38,990 bases of DNA from Planctomycetota bacterium (GCA_030066775.1 JASJAY010000060.1:1-38990); one strand, 5' to 3'. Shown: positions 8,793-17,395, counted from the stretch's first letter. A program made the numbers and translations. Notes: generated by a model from the letters alone, not told the origin.

Positions 8793-8798
8793 GTTGTA
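8793..8798 (-). promoter_or_regulatory. -10-like TACAAC before gatA
   Basis: On the minus strand GTACAAC ends 9 bases before the gatA ATG. That is the same geometry as the leaderless candidates, but with C instead of T at the last position. It is a weaker match and there is no -35 box. Confidence 0.25.
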
Positions 8799-8855
8799 CG
8801 ACGCCCCTCGCGCCGCGCCTACCCGGCGCCCAGAGCGCGGCGCACGCGTGCGTGC

Positions 8856-8861
8856 TACGCT
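8856..8861 (+). promoter_or_regulatory. Candidate -10 (TACGCT) for the lipoprotein pair
   Basis: GCTACGCT ends 30 bases before the ATG at 8892. A Shine-Dalgarno-like AAGGGAGA lies between them, so the leader is short. The same octamer precedes the genes at 5629 (-) and 17429 (+). Confidence 0.4.
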
Positions 8862-8891
8862 CCACGGGCCGTTCCCGGAAGGGAGACCCCG

Positions 8892-9443
8892 ATGCGCATG
8901 TCTCTGGCGGCCGTCCTCGCCGCCGCGCTCCTTGCGGGCTGCTGCTGCCCGTGTCCCGAGGCGCCGTGCCCGCCCGATTCGAGCACCGAGCCTGTGCCCC
9001 CGTCTGCGCCGGCGCCCGAGCCGGCGCCTGCCCCGGAGACACCGCCCGAGCCCACGCCGCCGGAGCCGCCGACCGAGGCGAGCCCGGATCCGGCGACGCC
9101 GATCGTCATCGTCTTGAGCGCGGAGGGCGCGTTCGTGGCCCGGCACGGTCAGGGTGAGGGCGCACCGCTGCTCGCCGAGGGGGACCTCGGGGCGGCGGCC
9201 GGCGCAGAGGCCCAGCAGGCCGTCCTCGACGGCCTTCGGAATGCACTGCGCGACCTGTCGTCACAGCCCGGCATGCGCGAGGCGGACGGGAGCTCGAAGC
9301 TCAAGGTGCTGGTCGAGGGCGACCGCGACGCGAAGTGGCAGTACGTCCAGTGGCTCATGCAGGCGATGGCCCATCCGGATCTCAAGATCTACAAGATGCA
9401 ATTCCGCGTGCGGGGCGAGGCCGAGTCGGGGTCGGACCGATGA
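8892..9443 (+). CDS. Lipoprotein with one ExbD-like periplasmic domain
   Basis: 183 residues. The start is set by GGGAG just upstream of the ATG at 8892. A lipoprotein signal (LAAVLAAALLAGC) is followed by more Cys (CCPCPEAPC), then a Pro/Glu-rich tether of about 50 residues. From ~72 a domain follows the ExbD/TolR pattern: strand TPIVIVLSAEGAF, a helix with paired Leu/Ala, strand KLKVLVEGDRDAKW, helix YVQWLMQAM, last strand IYKMQFRV. True ExbD has one transmembrane helix and a proton-carrying Asp at the N-terminus; here a lipid anchor replaces it, so it cannot act as an ExbD motor subunit. The function is unknown. The stop overlaps the next start as ATGA. Family assignment is by pattern only. 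Confidence 0.65.
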   Translation: MRMSLAAVLAAALLAGCCCPCPEAPCPPDSSTEPVPPSAPAPEPAPAPETPPEPTPPEPPTEASPDPATPIVIVLSAEGAFVARHGQGEGAPLLAEGDLGAAAGAEAQQAVLDGLRNALRDLSSQPGMREADGSSKLKVLVEGDRDAKWQYVQWLMQAMAHPDLKIYKMQFRVRGEAESGSDR

Positions 9444-10306
9444 GAGCCGGCTTGGTGTTGCTTGTTGTCGCAGCCGTGGCCCTCGCCGGATGCGGCGAGG
9501 ACGCGAAGCCGTCCGCGTCCAAGGGCGCGAGCGCGTCGCTCGATGGACCGCACGTCCACATCCGGTTGCGACAAGACGGTGGGTGCACGGTTCGCGCCGT
9601 GACCCCCTGGGCTCCAGACGTGCAGGCCGACATTTCGCTGGCCTCCGACGCGCCCGGCGACGCGATTCGCGCCGTCCGCCAGGTTCTCGCTGCTGCCGCC
9701 CGCCCGCCGGAGGCTGGAGCCTCGTCGGTCCTCGCGCACTTCGAGGTCGACGGCGATGCCCGCTGGGTGCACATGCAGTGGTTGATGGAGACCTGTGTGC
9801 ATCAGAGTGTGCGCATCGACAAGCTCGCGTTCAGACTCGCCGGGGACTCGGAGTCGACACGCGTGGACCTGCCGAGTTCCACCGATTTCACGCCGCCGCA
9901 GATCGAGGAGGAGGTCCTGGCGGAGCTCGTGGATCCCTCGGCCGACGCGCGGGTCCCCGTGGAGGAGCGCATCCCGCCCCGGATCGAGATCGACGGGCCT
10001 CCCTTCCTCCGCATTCGCGCGTATCGGCTGCACGCCGGCGACCCGGATCGCGCGTCCACGCGCATTCTCGTCGCCGACGAGCTCAAGATGGACGTGCCCA
10101 CAGCCGCGCAGATGGCCCGCATCGAGCCCCTGGTGAAGCTGGGCACGGAGCAGCTCCGGGGGCCGCACCGCATCGCCGAGATCGACGCGCCGGCGCCGCG
10201 CGGACGCGACGTGCCGTTCGCCGACGTCCTCGCGATCATTCGCATCCTGCAGCGAAGTGGCTTCGACGACATCTGGTTCACCGGCGCGCCGATGCCCGGC
10301 CGCTAG
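9440..10306 (+). CDS. Lipoprotein with two tandem ExbD-like domains
   Basis: 288 residues; the ATG at 9440 overlaps the previous stop (ATGA), implying coupled translation. The lipoprotein signal is VLLVVAAVALAGC. Domain 1 (~40-135) has VHIRLRQDGGCTVRAV, then VLAHFEVDGDARWVHMQWLM, matching the end of the upstream gene's domain (DGDARW against EGDRDAKW, and MQWLME against VQWLMQ). Domain 2 (~190-288) ends PFADVLAIIRILQRSGFDDI, the classic last helix and turn of ExbD/TolR. No transmembrane helix other than the signal is seen. Two or three copies of a periplasmic dimerisation fold on lipid anchors suggest an envelope scaffold, which is an inference. It ends 27 bases from the gatC stop on the other strand. 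Confidence 0.62.
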   Translation: MRAGLVLLVVAAVALAGCGEDAKPSASKGASASLDGPHVHIRLRQDGGCTVRAVTPWAPDVQADISLASDAPGDAIRAVRQVLAAAARPPEAGASSVLAHFEVDGDARWVHMQWLMETCVHQSVRIDKLAFRLAGDSESTRVDLPSSTDFTPPQIEEEVLAELVDPSADARVPVEERIPPRIEIDGPPFLRIRAYRLHAGDPDRASTRILVADELKMDVPTAAQMARIEPLVKLGTEQLRGPHRIAEIDAPAPRGRDVPFADVLAIIRILQRSGFDDIWFTGAPMPGR

Positions 10307-10333
10307 GGGGATGCCCGGTACCAGCGCGGCGAG

Positions 10334-10627
10334 TTAGTCGGCGTCGAGGATGCGGGGGACGACGAGGAAGGAGCCGTCGTGCTGGGGGGCGTTCTTGGTG
10401 ATGGAACGACGATCGAGGGTCTCGCCGGTCTCGTCGGTGCGGAGGGCGTCGAAGTCGATCGCCTCCTGGGTGGCCGGCTCGGCGTCGCCGCAGTCGATCT
10501 CCTGGACCTGCTCGACGTGATGCAGGATCGCCGCGAGCTGCGGCTGCATCTCGGCCACCTCTTCCTCGGTGAGCTCGAGACGGGCGAGGTGGGCCACGTG
10601 GCGGACCAGGTCGTGGGTGACGTCCAT
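10334..10627 (-). CDS. gatC: Asp-tRNA(Asn)/Glu-tRNA(Gln) amidotransferase subunit C
   Basis: 97 residues, typical for GatC, the small belt-like subunit that stabilises the GatA-GatB complex. Family features: VRHVAHLARLELTEEEV at the N-terminus, AAILHHVEQVQEID, an RTDE motif, and the C-terminal pattern APQHDGSFLVVPRIL. It is usually the first gene of gatCAB; here about 1.5 kb carrying two plus-strand lipoprotein genes separates it from gatA. The ATG at 10627 has no ribosome-binding site, and GTAGCCT ends 7 bases upstream, so it may be leaderless. It is divergent from rlmN with 59 bases between starts. Confidence 0.93.
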   Translation of the reverse strand: MDVTHDLVRHVAHLARLELTEEEVAEMQPQLAAILHHVEQVQEIDCGDAEPATQEAIDFDALRTDETGETLDRRSITKNAPQHDGSFLVVPRILDAD

Positions 10628-10634
10628 GACCGGG

Positions 10635-10640
10635 AGGCTA
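10635..10640 (-). promoter_or_regulatory. -10-like TAGCCT for a leaderless gatC mRNA
   Basis: Minus-strand GTAGCCT ends 7 bases before the gatC ATG, placing the expected transcription start at the start codon. It is back to back with the rlmN hexamer at 10675-10680, so the two promoters would overlap in their upstream regions. Confidence 0.45.
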
Positions 10641-10674
10641 CAGGGCGAAGCGCCGGGGGCGAAGGCGGTGGCGG

Positions 10675-10680
10675 TACGAT
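10675..10680 (+). promoter_or_regulatory. -10-like TACGAT for a leaderless rlmN mRNA
   Basis: GTACGAT ends 6 bases before the GTG start of rlmN. There is no Shine-Dalgarno sequence in between, which supports a leaderless message. Confidence 0.45.
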
Positions 10681-10686
10681 CGCGGC

Positions 10687-11724
10687 GTGACCGGCCTCGC
10701 CGCCCAGACGCTGGACGACCTGACCGCCCTCTTCGCGGAGTGGGGGGAGAAGCGCTTCCGCGCCGCCCAGGTGTTCACCGCGGTGCAGCAGAAGGCCATC
10801 GTGGATCCGCTCGCGATCACCACGCTGCCGATGGCGCTGCGCGAGCGCCTCCTCGAGCACTTCGGCCCCCCGGCCACGAAGGTGGTGGAGGTCGAGAAGA
10901 GCGACGACGGCACGACCAAGTACCTCTTCGAGCTCCACGACGGCAAGCGGGTCGAGTCGGTGCTGATCCCCGAGGACGGACGCAACACCGTGTGCGTGTC
11001 GTCGCAGGTGGGCTGCCCGATCCGCTGCGTGTTCTGCGCCTCCGGCGTGAAGGGGCTGATCCGCAACCTCGACACGGCCGAGATCGTGGAGCAGCTCCTG
11101 CGCGTGACGCGCGACCTCGGGCAGCGCCCGAGCAACGTCGTGATGATGGGAATGGGGGAGCCGCTCCTGAACTTCGGCCCCGTGACCGACGCGATCCGGT
11201 TGTGGATCGACGAGAAGGGGCTCCACTTCTCGCCACGGCGCATCACGGTCTCGACGGCCGGCACCGTGGCGAAGATCAAGCAGCTCGGCGAGACGAACCT
11301 GCGCGTGCAGCTCGCGATCTCGCTCCACGCCGCGACGGACGAGACGCGCGCGGCGCTCGTGCCCGGCAGCCCCGATGGACGCGTGCAGCAGCTCGTGGAC
11401 GCGGCGGCCTGGTACACGCGCCGCACCGGACGCGAGTCGACCCTCGAGTACGTGCTGATCCAGGGCGAGAACGACCGCCTGGTGCACGCCGACGCTCTGG
11501 TCGACGCGATCGACGGGCGGCCCATCCACGTGAACCTGATCCCGCTCAACCCGGTCCGGCATCGCCCGGACCTCAAGCCGCCTTCGGGGATGGCGTCGGT
11601 CGCGTTCGCCGACCGGCTGCGTGGTCAGGGGGTGTCGTGCACCCTGCGCACGCAGCGCGGCGAGGACATCAACGCAGCCTGTGGGCAGCTGGCGCTCGAG
11701 CGCTCCCTTGCGGAAGCGCCCTAG
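10687..11724 (+). CDS. rlmN: 23S rRNA A2503 / tRNA A37 C2-methyltransferase
   Basis: 345 residues, starting at GTG 10687. RlmN is a radical SAM enzyme that makes 2-methyladenosine in 23S rRNA and in some tRNAs. The [4Fe-4S] ligands are C110-x3-C114-x2-C117 in [12 protein letters not shown]. The two mechanistic cysteines are C103 (NTVCVSS) and C332 (DINAACGQL), so it looks active. The SAM-binding GMGEPLLN motif and [17 protein letters not shown] and YVLIQGEND are present. Absence of the Cfr-type divergence makes Cfr unlikely. Its TAG stop shares the palindrome CTAG with the clpX stop on the opposite strand. Confidence 0.95.
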   Translation: MTGLAAQTLDDLTALFAEWGEKRFRAAQVFTAVQQKAIVDPLAITTLPMALRERLLEHFGPPATKVVEVEKSDDGTTKYLFELHDGKRVESVLIPEDGRNTVCVSSQVGCPIRCVFCASGVKGLIRNLDTAEIVEQLLRVTRDLGQRPSNVVMMGMGEPLLNFGPVTDAIRLWIDEKGLHFSPRRITVSTAGTVAKIKQLGETNLRVQLAISLHAATDETRAALVPGSPDGRVQQLVDAAAWYTRRTGRESTLEYVLIQGENDRLVHADALVDAIDGRPIHVNLIPLNPVRHRPDLKPPSGMASVAFADRLRGQGVSCTLRTQRGEDINAACGQLALERSLAEAP

Positions 11725-13025
11725 CTGCCGGTCTTGCGGCGCTTGACCTTGCGTCGGACCGCTTCCTCGCCCTCGACGGAGGCCTTCGTGACGCGGTAGG
11801 TCGCGCCCTCGGGGCTCTCGGGGAGGTTGAACATGGTCTCGAGCAGGAGCTCTTCGAGGATCGAGCGCAGGGCGCGCACGCCGGTGTCGCGGCGCATCGC
11901 CTTGTCGGCGATGGCGAGCAGCGCGTCCTGGTCGAACTCGAGCTTCGCCTCGTCGAACGCGAACATCTGCTGGAACTGACGCACCAGCGCGTTCTTGGGC
12001 TCCTGCAGCACGCGCACGAGATCCGTGCGCGAGAGCGGGTCGAGCGTGGCCAGCACCGGCAGGCGCCCGACGAACTCGGGGATCATGCCGTACTCGACCA
12101 GGTCGTGCGGCTCGGCGTGCGCGAGCAGCCGCGCGCGCTCCTGCGCCAGCATCTGATCGCTGTAGCCCTGGCCGCCGCGGCCGAAGCCGATGAGGCTCTT
12201 GCCGGTGCGCTTCGCCACGACGTCTTCCAGGCCGGCGAACGTGCCGCCGCACATGAACAGGATGTTCGTCGTGTCGATCTGGATGTACTGCTGCTCGGGG
12301 TGCTTGCGACCGCCCTGCGGGGGCACGTTGGCGACCGTGCCCTCCATGATCTTGAGCAGCGCCTGCTGCACGCCCTCGCCGCTCACGTCGCGCGTGATCG
12401 ACGGGTTGTTGGTCGTGCGGTTGATCTTGTCGACCTCGTCGAGATAGATGATCCCGAACTCGGCGCGCTCGCGGTTGAAGTCCGCCGACTGCAGCAGCTT
12501 CAAGAGGATGTTCTCGACGTCCTCGCCCACGTAGCCGGCTTCGGTCAGGGTCGTGGCGTCGGCGATGGCGAAGGGCACATCGAGGATGCGGGCCAGCGTG
12601 CGCGCCATGAGCGTCTTGCCGCTGCCCGTGGGGCCGATCATCAGGATGTTCGACTTGTCGAGCTCGACGTCGGCCTCGCCGTCGTAGAGCGCGCGGCGGT
12701 AGTGGTTGTAGACCGCGACCGCGAGCGTCTTCTTGGCGCGGGTCTGGCCGATGACGTACTCGTCGAGGTGGGCCAGGATCTGGCTGGGCGTCTTGAGCGC
12801 GCCCTCGTCCCACATGCCGCCGGCACCGCCGCCGGCCGCGCTGCCGCGTCGCCGCTGCCGCGGACGCCCGCTGCGCTTCATCTCCTCGAGCAGGATCGTG
12901 TTGCAGAGCTCCACGCACTCGTTGCAGATGTTGATGCCGGGAGGGCCGGCAATCAGGCTCTCGACCTGATTGCGGCTCTTGCCGCAGAACGTGCACTTCT
13001 CGACCGGACCACGCCTCGAGGTCAT
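11721..13025 (-). CDS. clpX: ClpX, ATPase subunit of ClpXP protease
   Basis: 434 residues. ClpX is a hexameric AAA+ unfoldase feeding ClpP. The N-terminal zinc-binding domain has C11-x2-C14 and C34-x2-C37 (CTFCGKS ... [10 protein letters not shown]). A basic/Gly linker ([17 protein letters not shown], ~54-70) is longer than usual. Walker A is GPTGSGKT (131-138), the pore loop GYVGEDVE, Walker [11 protein letters not shown], and sensor 1 lies in the [12 protein letters not shown] stretch. The C-terminus is basic ([11 protein letters not shown]). It lies third in the classical tig-clpP-clpX order, 179 bases after clpP, with a possible own -10 (TAGACT, 13093-13098 on the minus strand). It overlaps rlmN by 4 bp tail to tail. 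Confidence 0.97.
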   Translation of the reverse strand: MTSRRGPVEKCTFCGKSRNQVESLIAGPPGINICNECVELCNTILLEEMKRSGRPRQRRRGSAAGGGAGGMWDEGALKTPSQILAHLDEYVIGQTRAKKTLAVAVYNHYRRALYDGEADVELDKSNILMIGPTGSGKTLMARTLARILDVPFAIADATTLTEAGYVGEDVENILLKLLQSADFNRERAEFGIIYLDEVDKINRTTNNPSITRDVSGEGVQQALLKIMEGTVANVPPQGGRKHPEQQYIQIDTTNILFMCGGTFAGLEDVVAKRTGKSLIGFGRGGQGYSDQMLAQERARLLAHAEPHDLVEYGMIPEFVGRLPVLATLDPLSRTDLVRVLQEPKNALVRQFQQMFAFDEAKLEFDQDALLAIADKAMRRDTGVRALRSILEELLLETMFNLPESPEGATYRVTKASVEGEEAVRRKVKRRKTGS

Positions 13026-13204
13026 TCAGGTCACTCCGAACAGGGGGATCTCGGACCGGCAAACCGCACCCGGATCCGCCGGGACCGGCCTCAGTCTAGC
13101 GAGCGATTCGACGGGGCCCAGGGCCACTGTCGCGCATCGTTACGAACCGCCTACGAATCGCCCTCTGCGGCCGATTCCTTGTCCATATCCGCGACGGGAG
13201 ACGC

Positions 13205-13933
13205 CTAGGCGCCGGCCTCGGCGGTCTCCGGCGCGGAGCCGGGGAGCGCTTTCTTCGGCTCGAGGACCTCGTCGATGAGCCCGTACTCCATCGACTCCTG
13301 GGCGCTCATGTAGTTGTCACGTTCGGTATCGCGCTCGATGTCCTCGACGGGGCGGCCCGTGTGGCCCGCCAGCAGCCGGTTGAGGATGCGACGCGCCTCG
13401 AGGATCTCCTCGGCCTGGATCTCGATGTCGGCCGCGGTTCCCTGCGCACCGCCCCAGGGCTGGTGGATCAGGATGCGCGAGTGCGAGAGCGCGTAGCGCT
13501 TGCCGGTCGAACCGGCGGCGAGGAGCACGGCGCCCATGCTCGCCGCGCTGCCGAGGCAGACGGTCTCGACCGGGCAGCCGATGTACTGCATCGTGTCGTA
13601 GATCGCGAGGCCGGCGCTGATGCTGCCGCCGGGGCTGTTGATGTAGAGGTGCACGTCGCGGTTGCGGTCGCTCTTCTCCAGGAAGAGCAGCTGGCCGATG
13701 ATGAAGTTCGCGACGGTGTCGTTGATCGGCGTGCCGAGGAAGACGATCCGGTCTTCGAGCAGCCGGCTCCAGACGTCGTAGTGGCGCTCGCCGCGGCCCG
13801 TGCGCTCGATGATGGTGGGGTTCGGGATGTAGCCGAACGGCCCCCCGCGCTCGCGGGCCTGGTGTGCCGCGTGGACGGCGGCGAGATCGGACGGCGTGTA
13901 GGCCTCTACGCTGGGATCGTAGGGAAGCGTCAT
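13205..13933 (-). CDS. clpP: ClpP, proteolytic subunit of Clp protease
   Basis: 242 residues, a serine protease forming the two-ring barrel that ClpX feeds. Catalytic S132 lies in [15 protein letters not shown]157 in ILIHQPWGG, and D206 in [10 protein letters not shown]. The substrate-binding GGS is in [16 protein letters not shown]. The N-terminus is ~30-40 residues longer than E. coli ClpP up to the first conserved strand; a propeptide is possible. The start at ATG 13933 is supported by GAAGGAG about 11 bases upstream. It follows tig by 60 bases, so co-transcription is likely. A Pro/Glu/Ala tail of ~15 residues ends the protein. Confidence 0.97.
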   Translation of the reverse strand: MTLPYDPSVEAYTPSDLAAVHAAHQARERGGPFGYIPNPTIIERTGRGERHYDVWSRLLEDRIVFLGTPINDTVANFIIGQLLFLEKSDRNRDVHLYINSPGGSISAGLAIYDTMQYIGCPVETVCLGSAASMGAVLLAAGSTGKRYALSHSRILIHQPWGGAQGTAADIEIQAEEILEARRILNRLLAGHTGRPVEDIERDTERDNYMSAQESMEYGLIDEVLEPKKALPGSAPETAEAGA

Positions 13934-13993
13934 CGAGCTGGGTACTCCTTCACTGGGGGGCGCTGCGAGTGGGTGCGCTCGCGCTCCGTCGTG

Positions 13994-15400
13994 CTAATCG
14001 GCCTTCTTCTTCGCGCTCTTCTTCTTCTTGGCGGCCTTTTTCTTGGACGCCTTCTTCTTAGCCGCCTTCTTGGGCTCGGCCTGCTCTTCCTCGCTGAGCA
14101 GCGACTCGTCCTCGACGAGCGTGGCCGCGGCGCGCACCGCCTCGCGGGTCTTGCGGTGGCGGATCTGGGTCGAGAGCTCGCCCAGGCGGCCTCCGTGCTG
14201 CAGCGAGCCGATGACCTCCTCGACGGGGCGGCCGTAGGCCTGGGCGATCTCGTTGACCGCCTGCAGCATCTCGGCCTCGGTCACCTCGACCGCTTCCTCG
14301 GTCGCGAGCCGGTCGAGCAGGAAGAAGCGGCGCATGTCGGCCTCGATCGCCGAGCGCGCGTCGTCGCGACCCGCGTCGACCTGCTTCGCGATCTCCTCCT
14401 CCGCGACCTTCTCCATCTGCAGCTCCAGGCGCTTGCGCCCGGCCCAGCCCTCGAGCTCGCCCTCGACGAACTCCTCGGGCAGCGAGATGTCGACCGTCTC
14501 GAGCAGCTGGTCGACGAGACGCAGCTCGGCGCCGCGCTCGACCTCGCGCCGCATGGCGCGCTGGATCTGCTTGTTCACGTCCTCGCGCAGCTCGTCCTCG
14601 TCGTCGTAGTCGTTGGCCTCGAGGAAGGCGGCGTCGATCTCGGGCAGGACGTAGCGCTTGACCTCCTTGAGCTCGATCTCGAGCGTGAGCTCCTTGTCCC
14701 GGAGCTCCTCGCGCTCGTCGTCGGCGGCGACCTGGACGGTTGCGCTCGCGGTGGCGCCCACCTTCTTGCCGCGCAGCTGGTCGTCGACACCCTCGGCCAC
14801 GAAGCCGGCCACGACGCCGCGCCCGAACTGGTACCAGAAGTTGCTGTCCTTGGCCTCGACGCTGTCGCCGTCCTTGGCCTCCCAGTCGATGATCAGGAGG
14901 TCGTCGTCCGTGACGACCGCGTCCTCGACCGTCTCGAGCTTGGCGCTGCCGCGGAGCAGGTTGTCGACGCCCTGGTCCACCTGCGCGTCGGTCACGACGA
15001 CGGGCGGCACCTTGACCTCGAGGCCCTTGTACTCGGGCGTATCGAACTCGGGCTTGGTGATGAGCTCGAACTCGAAGCTGAGCTCCTGGTCCGGGGTCAT
15101 CTCCAGGCTCTCGATGTCGATCTCGGGCGGCTTGAGCGGCTCGACCTTCTGCTCTTCGACGAGCTCCTCGAGGGCCGCCTTGACCAGGTCGCCCTTGACC
15201 TCGTCTCCGAGCTTGCCCGCGAAGCGCTTCTCGAGCAGCTTCCGCGGCGCGTGGCCCGGCCGGAAGCCCTTCAGGGCGACGTGCTCGTTGATCTCGTTGT
15301 ACTTGCTGTCGAATTCCTGCTGGATGCGCTCGGCCGGGATGGTGACCGCGATCTTCTTCTTGCAGGGCCCGACGGGATCGACCTGGAAGGCGATGGACAT
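13994..15400 (-). CDS. tig: Trigger factor with lysine-rich C-terminal tail
   Basis: 468 residues from ATG 15400; the longer open frame upstream is not supported by the family start (MSIAFQVDPVGPCKKKIAVT). Trigger factor binds the ribosome exit tunnel and holds nascent chains. The ribosome-binding signature is present as GFRPGHAPRKLLEKRF. An FKBP-like PPIase region follows at ~150-240 (VVTDDDLLIIDWEAKDGD ... FVAEGVDDQLRGKKVG), then the helical chaperone arms. The last ~27 residues are nearly all Lys/Ala (repeats of KKAAKKK), unlike standard trigger factors and resembling histone H1-like tails. It heads the tig-clpP-clpX cluster. A possible -10 (TAATCT, 15453-15458, minus strand) lies 52 bases upstream. 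Confidence 0.95.
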   Translation of the reverse strand: MSIAFQVDPVGPCKKKIAVTIPAERIQQEFDSKYNEINEHVALKGFRPGHAPRKLLEKRFAGKLGDEVKGDLVKAALEELVEEQKVEPLKPPEIDIESLEMTPDQELSFEFELITKPEFDTPEYKGLEVKVPPVVVTDAQVDQGVDNLLRGSAKLETVEDAVVTDDDLLIIDWEAKDGDSVEAKDSNFWYQFGRGVVAGFVAEGVDDQLRGKKVGATASATVQVAADDEREELRDKELTLEIELKEVKRYVLPEIDAAFLEANDYDDEDELREDVNKQIQRAMRREVERGAELRLVDQLLETVDISLPEEFVEGELEGWAGRKRLELQMEKVAEEEIAKQVDAGRDDARSAIEADMRRFFLLDRLATEEAVEVTEAEMLQAVNEIAQAYGRPVEEVIGSLQHGGRLGELSTQIRHRKTREAVRAAATLVEDESLLSEEEQAEPKKAAKKKASKKKAAKKKKSAKKKAD

Positions 15401-15813
15401 GGATGGGCTTCCCTGAGGCGCGCCGGGGAACCGGGATGGCGCGAAGGGCCAGAGATTAGCCGCCGCAGGGTGGCCCTCCGGACGAATGTCCGGGTGCGCG
15501 CCCACGCCCGAGGGGCCGCCAGGCGCGTCGATTTGCGCAAAGATCGTTGCCGCTGCCCTCGAGGCGGGTAGCATCGTGCCCAACGGGGGTCGCGAGGCGG
15601 AACATCGGATTCCGCCCGAGCGAGCGACCCGACGGCCCCAGCGCCGTCCAGGCCTGCGAACGATTTCGGCAGGCCACCTCGCACGCCCCCGAGACCCGAT
15701 GCGTGCCCGGTAGGCGACCTGCTCGTCACGGGCGTGTGGAGCCCATTCACCGGTCCCGGCCCGGCCACCTGCGTGGTCCTGCGGCCGCGGCGGTGCGAGG
15801 GGAGGCAAACGAC
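15401..15813. promoter_or_regulatory. Divergent tig / rho intergenic region
   Basis: 413 bases without a gene. On the minus strand GCTAATCT (15453-15460) is a plausible tig -10. On the plus strand TTGCCG (15547-15552), a 16-base spacer and TAGCAT (15569-15574) form a weak sigma70-like promoter that would give rho a leader of ~230 bases. A long rho leader is usual for autoregulation by Rho, but I see no specific element. A strong Shine-Dalgarno GGGGAGG (15799-15805) sits 8 bases before the rho ATG. No tRNA or known ncRNA motif is seen. Confidence 0.35.
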
Positions 15814-17223
15814 ATGGCGACAGGAAGTCGCAGACGGCGTAGGCGCCGCGGCGGCCGCGGCCGAGGCCGTGGAGGCGGCGGCGGCGGCGGGGGTGGCGGC
15901 GGCAGCGCGCCCACCCAGCGCAAGCGCGGGGGGGGCCGCCGGCGTGGCGGGAAGACCTCGAGCGACGCCAACGCATTCGAGGAGACCGGGCTGCTCTACG
16001 GCGGCTACGGCGAAGAGATCACCCCGCCGGCCCCGGCGCCCGATGCGCCCCCCTTCGAGGCCCCCGCGACCGAGCGGCTCTACGAGTTCGGCGTGCTCGA
16101 CGGTGCCCGTGACGGGCACGGCTTCCTGCGCGCGCCCGGCGAGGGCTACGTGGTCTCGGCCGACGATCCCTACGTCGCGCCCCAGCTGATCCGCGACTAC
16201 GGCCTGCGCGACGGCGTGACGGTGGAGGGCGAGATCGGCGAGCCCAAGCGCCCCGGGCAGAACCCGCCCCTCGTGCAGCTCGCGTCGGTCTGCGGCCTCG
16301 CGCCGCACCTCTACCACAAGACGCCCAAGTGGGACGAGCTGACCGTCATCGACCCGGATCGCAAGATCGACCTCTCGAAGGACATGGACGACATCACGCT
16401 GCGCGTGATCGACCTGCTCTGTCCGATCGGCTTCGGCCAGCGCAGCCTGCTCGTCTCCCCGCCGCGCGCCGGCAAGACGATGATCCTCCAGAAGATCGCG
16501 CAGTCGATCCAGCACAACTACCCGGACGCGTATCTCATCGTGCTGCTCGTCGACGAGCGGCCCGAGGAGGCCACGGCGTTCAAGCGAGCGACGCGCGGCG
16601 AGGTCGCCGTCTCGACGAACGACAACACGCCCCAGGACCACGTGCACGTCACCGAGATGGTCCTGAAGAAGGCGAAGCGGATGGTCGAGACCGGCCGCGA
16701 CGTCGTGATCCTGATGGACTCGCTCACGCGCCTCGGCCGTGCCTACAACCTGCTGCAGCGCGGGGGCGGTCGCACCATGTCGGGCGGCATCGACTCGCGC
16801 ACGCTGGAGAAGCCCAAGGCCTTCTTCGGCGCGGCGCGCAACATCGAAGACGGTGGCTCGCTCACGATCATCGCCACGGCGCTGATCGAGACCGGCTCGC
16901 GCATGGACCAGGTGATCTTCGAGGAGTTCAAGGGCACGGGCAACATGGAGCTCGTGCTGAGCCGCCAGCTCGCCGAGCAGCGCATCTTCCCCGCGATCGA
17001 CGTGAACCTGTCGGGCACGCGCAAGGAAGAGAAGCTGCTCTCCACGGCGGAGCTCGAGAAGATCTACACCCTGCGCCGCTTGCTCAACCGCGTGCGTACG
17101 CTCGAGGCCATGGAGCTCCTGCTCGGCCGCATGGAGGAGACGCCCAGCAACGAGGCGTTCCTCAACATGATCGCCCAGCCCCGCGATCCCGACGACTACG
17201 ACATGCACGACCACTCGATCTGA
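15814..17223 (+). CDS. rho: Transcription termination factor Rho with Arg/Gly-rich N-terminus
   Basis: 469 residues; ATG 15814 is fixed by GGGGAGG. Rho is a hexameric RNA helicase that ends transcription. Instead of the usual Rho_N helical domain, residues 1-50 are Arg/Gly-rich: seven consecutive Arg after MATGS, RGRGRG, eleven Gly, then KRGGGRRRGG. The primary RNA-binding OB domain spans ~87-155 (YEFGVLDGARDGHGFLR ... GVTVEGEIGEPK). Walker A is SPPRAGKT (215-222) and Walker B VVILMDSLTRLGRAYN. The Q-loop and R-loop regions appear normal (GGGRTMSGGIDS; FKGTGNMELVLSRQLAEQRI). A nested GC hairpin begins directly after the TGA stop. Confidence 0.96.
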   Translation: MATGSRRRRRRRGGRGRGRGGGGGGGGGGGSAPTQRKRGGGRRRGGKTSSDANAFEETGLLYGGYGEEITPPAPAPDAPPFEAPATERLYEFGVLDGARDGHGFLRAPGEGYVVSADDPYVAPQLIRDYGLRDGVTVEGEIGEPKRPGQNPPLVQLASVCGLAPHLYHKTPKWDELTVIDPDRKIDLSKDMDDITLRVIDLLCPIGFGQRSLLVSPPRAGKTMILQKIAQSIQHNYPDAYLIVLLVDERPEEATAFKRATRGEVAVSTNDNTPQDHVHVTEMVLKKAKRMVETGRDVVILMDSLTRLGRAYNLLQRGGGRTMSGGIDSRTLEKPKAFFGAARNIEDGGSLTIIATALIETGSRMDQVIFEEFKGTGNMELVLSRQLAEQRIFPAIDVNLSGTRKEEKLLSTAELEKIYTLRRLLNRVRTLEAMELLLGRMEETPSNEAFLNMIAQPRDPDDYDMHDHSI

Positions 17224-17282
17224 CTGCGGCGCCGTGGATGCTCGGCGGGGCTTTGCCGCGCCGTCGCCCCACGGCCCCGCAG
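17224..17282 (+). terminator. Nested two-stem hairpin directly after the rho stop
   Basis: Bases 17224-17237 pair with 17269-17282 (14 positions, one C-C mismatch). Inside, 17243-17251 pair with 17255-17263 (9 positions, one G-G mismatch) around a TTT loop. The structure begins at the first base after TGA. There is no T-tract, so it may be a non-canonical terminator, a 3'-end stabiliser or a structured RNA element. The rest of 17283-17428 holds a -10 candidate and no supported gene. Confidence 0.5.
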
Positions 17283-17389
17283 CGCGGTGGCCTAGGCTGC
17301 CGCATGCGTCGTAATCCCCTGTTGCGCGGGACCCTAGTCGTGTGTCCCGAAACAGTCCGGCGGCAGCCCCGCGGCGGACGCCGCTCTGC

Positions 17390-17395
17390 TACGCT
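17390..17395 (+). promoter_or_regulatory. Candidate -10 (TACGCT) for the tricorn-like gene
   Basis: GCTACGCT ends 33 bases before the ATG at 17429. The same octamer lies before two other exported-protein genes (8892 and 5629). Confidence 0.35.
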
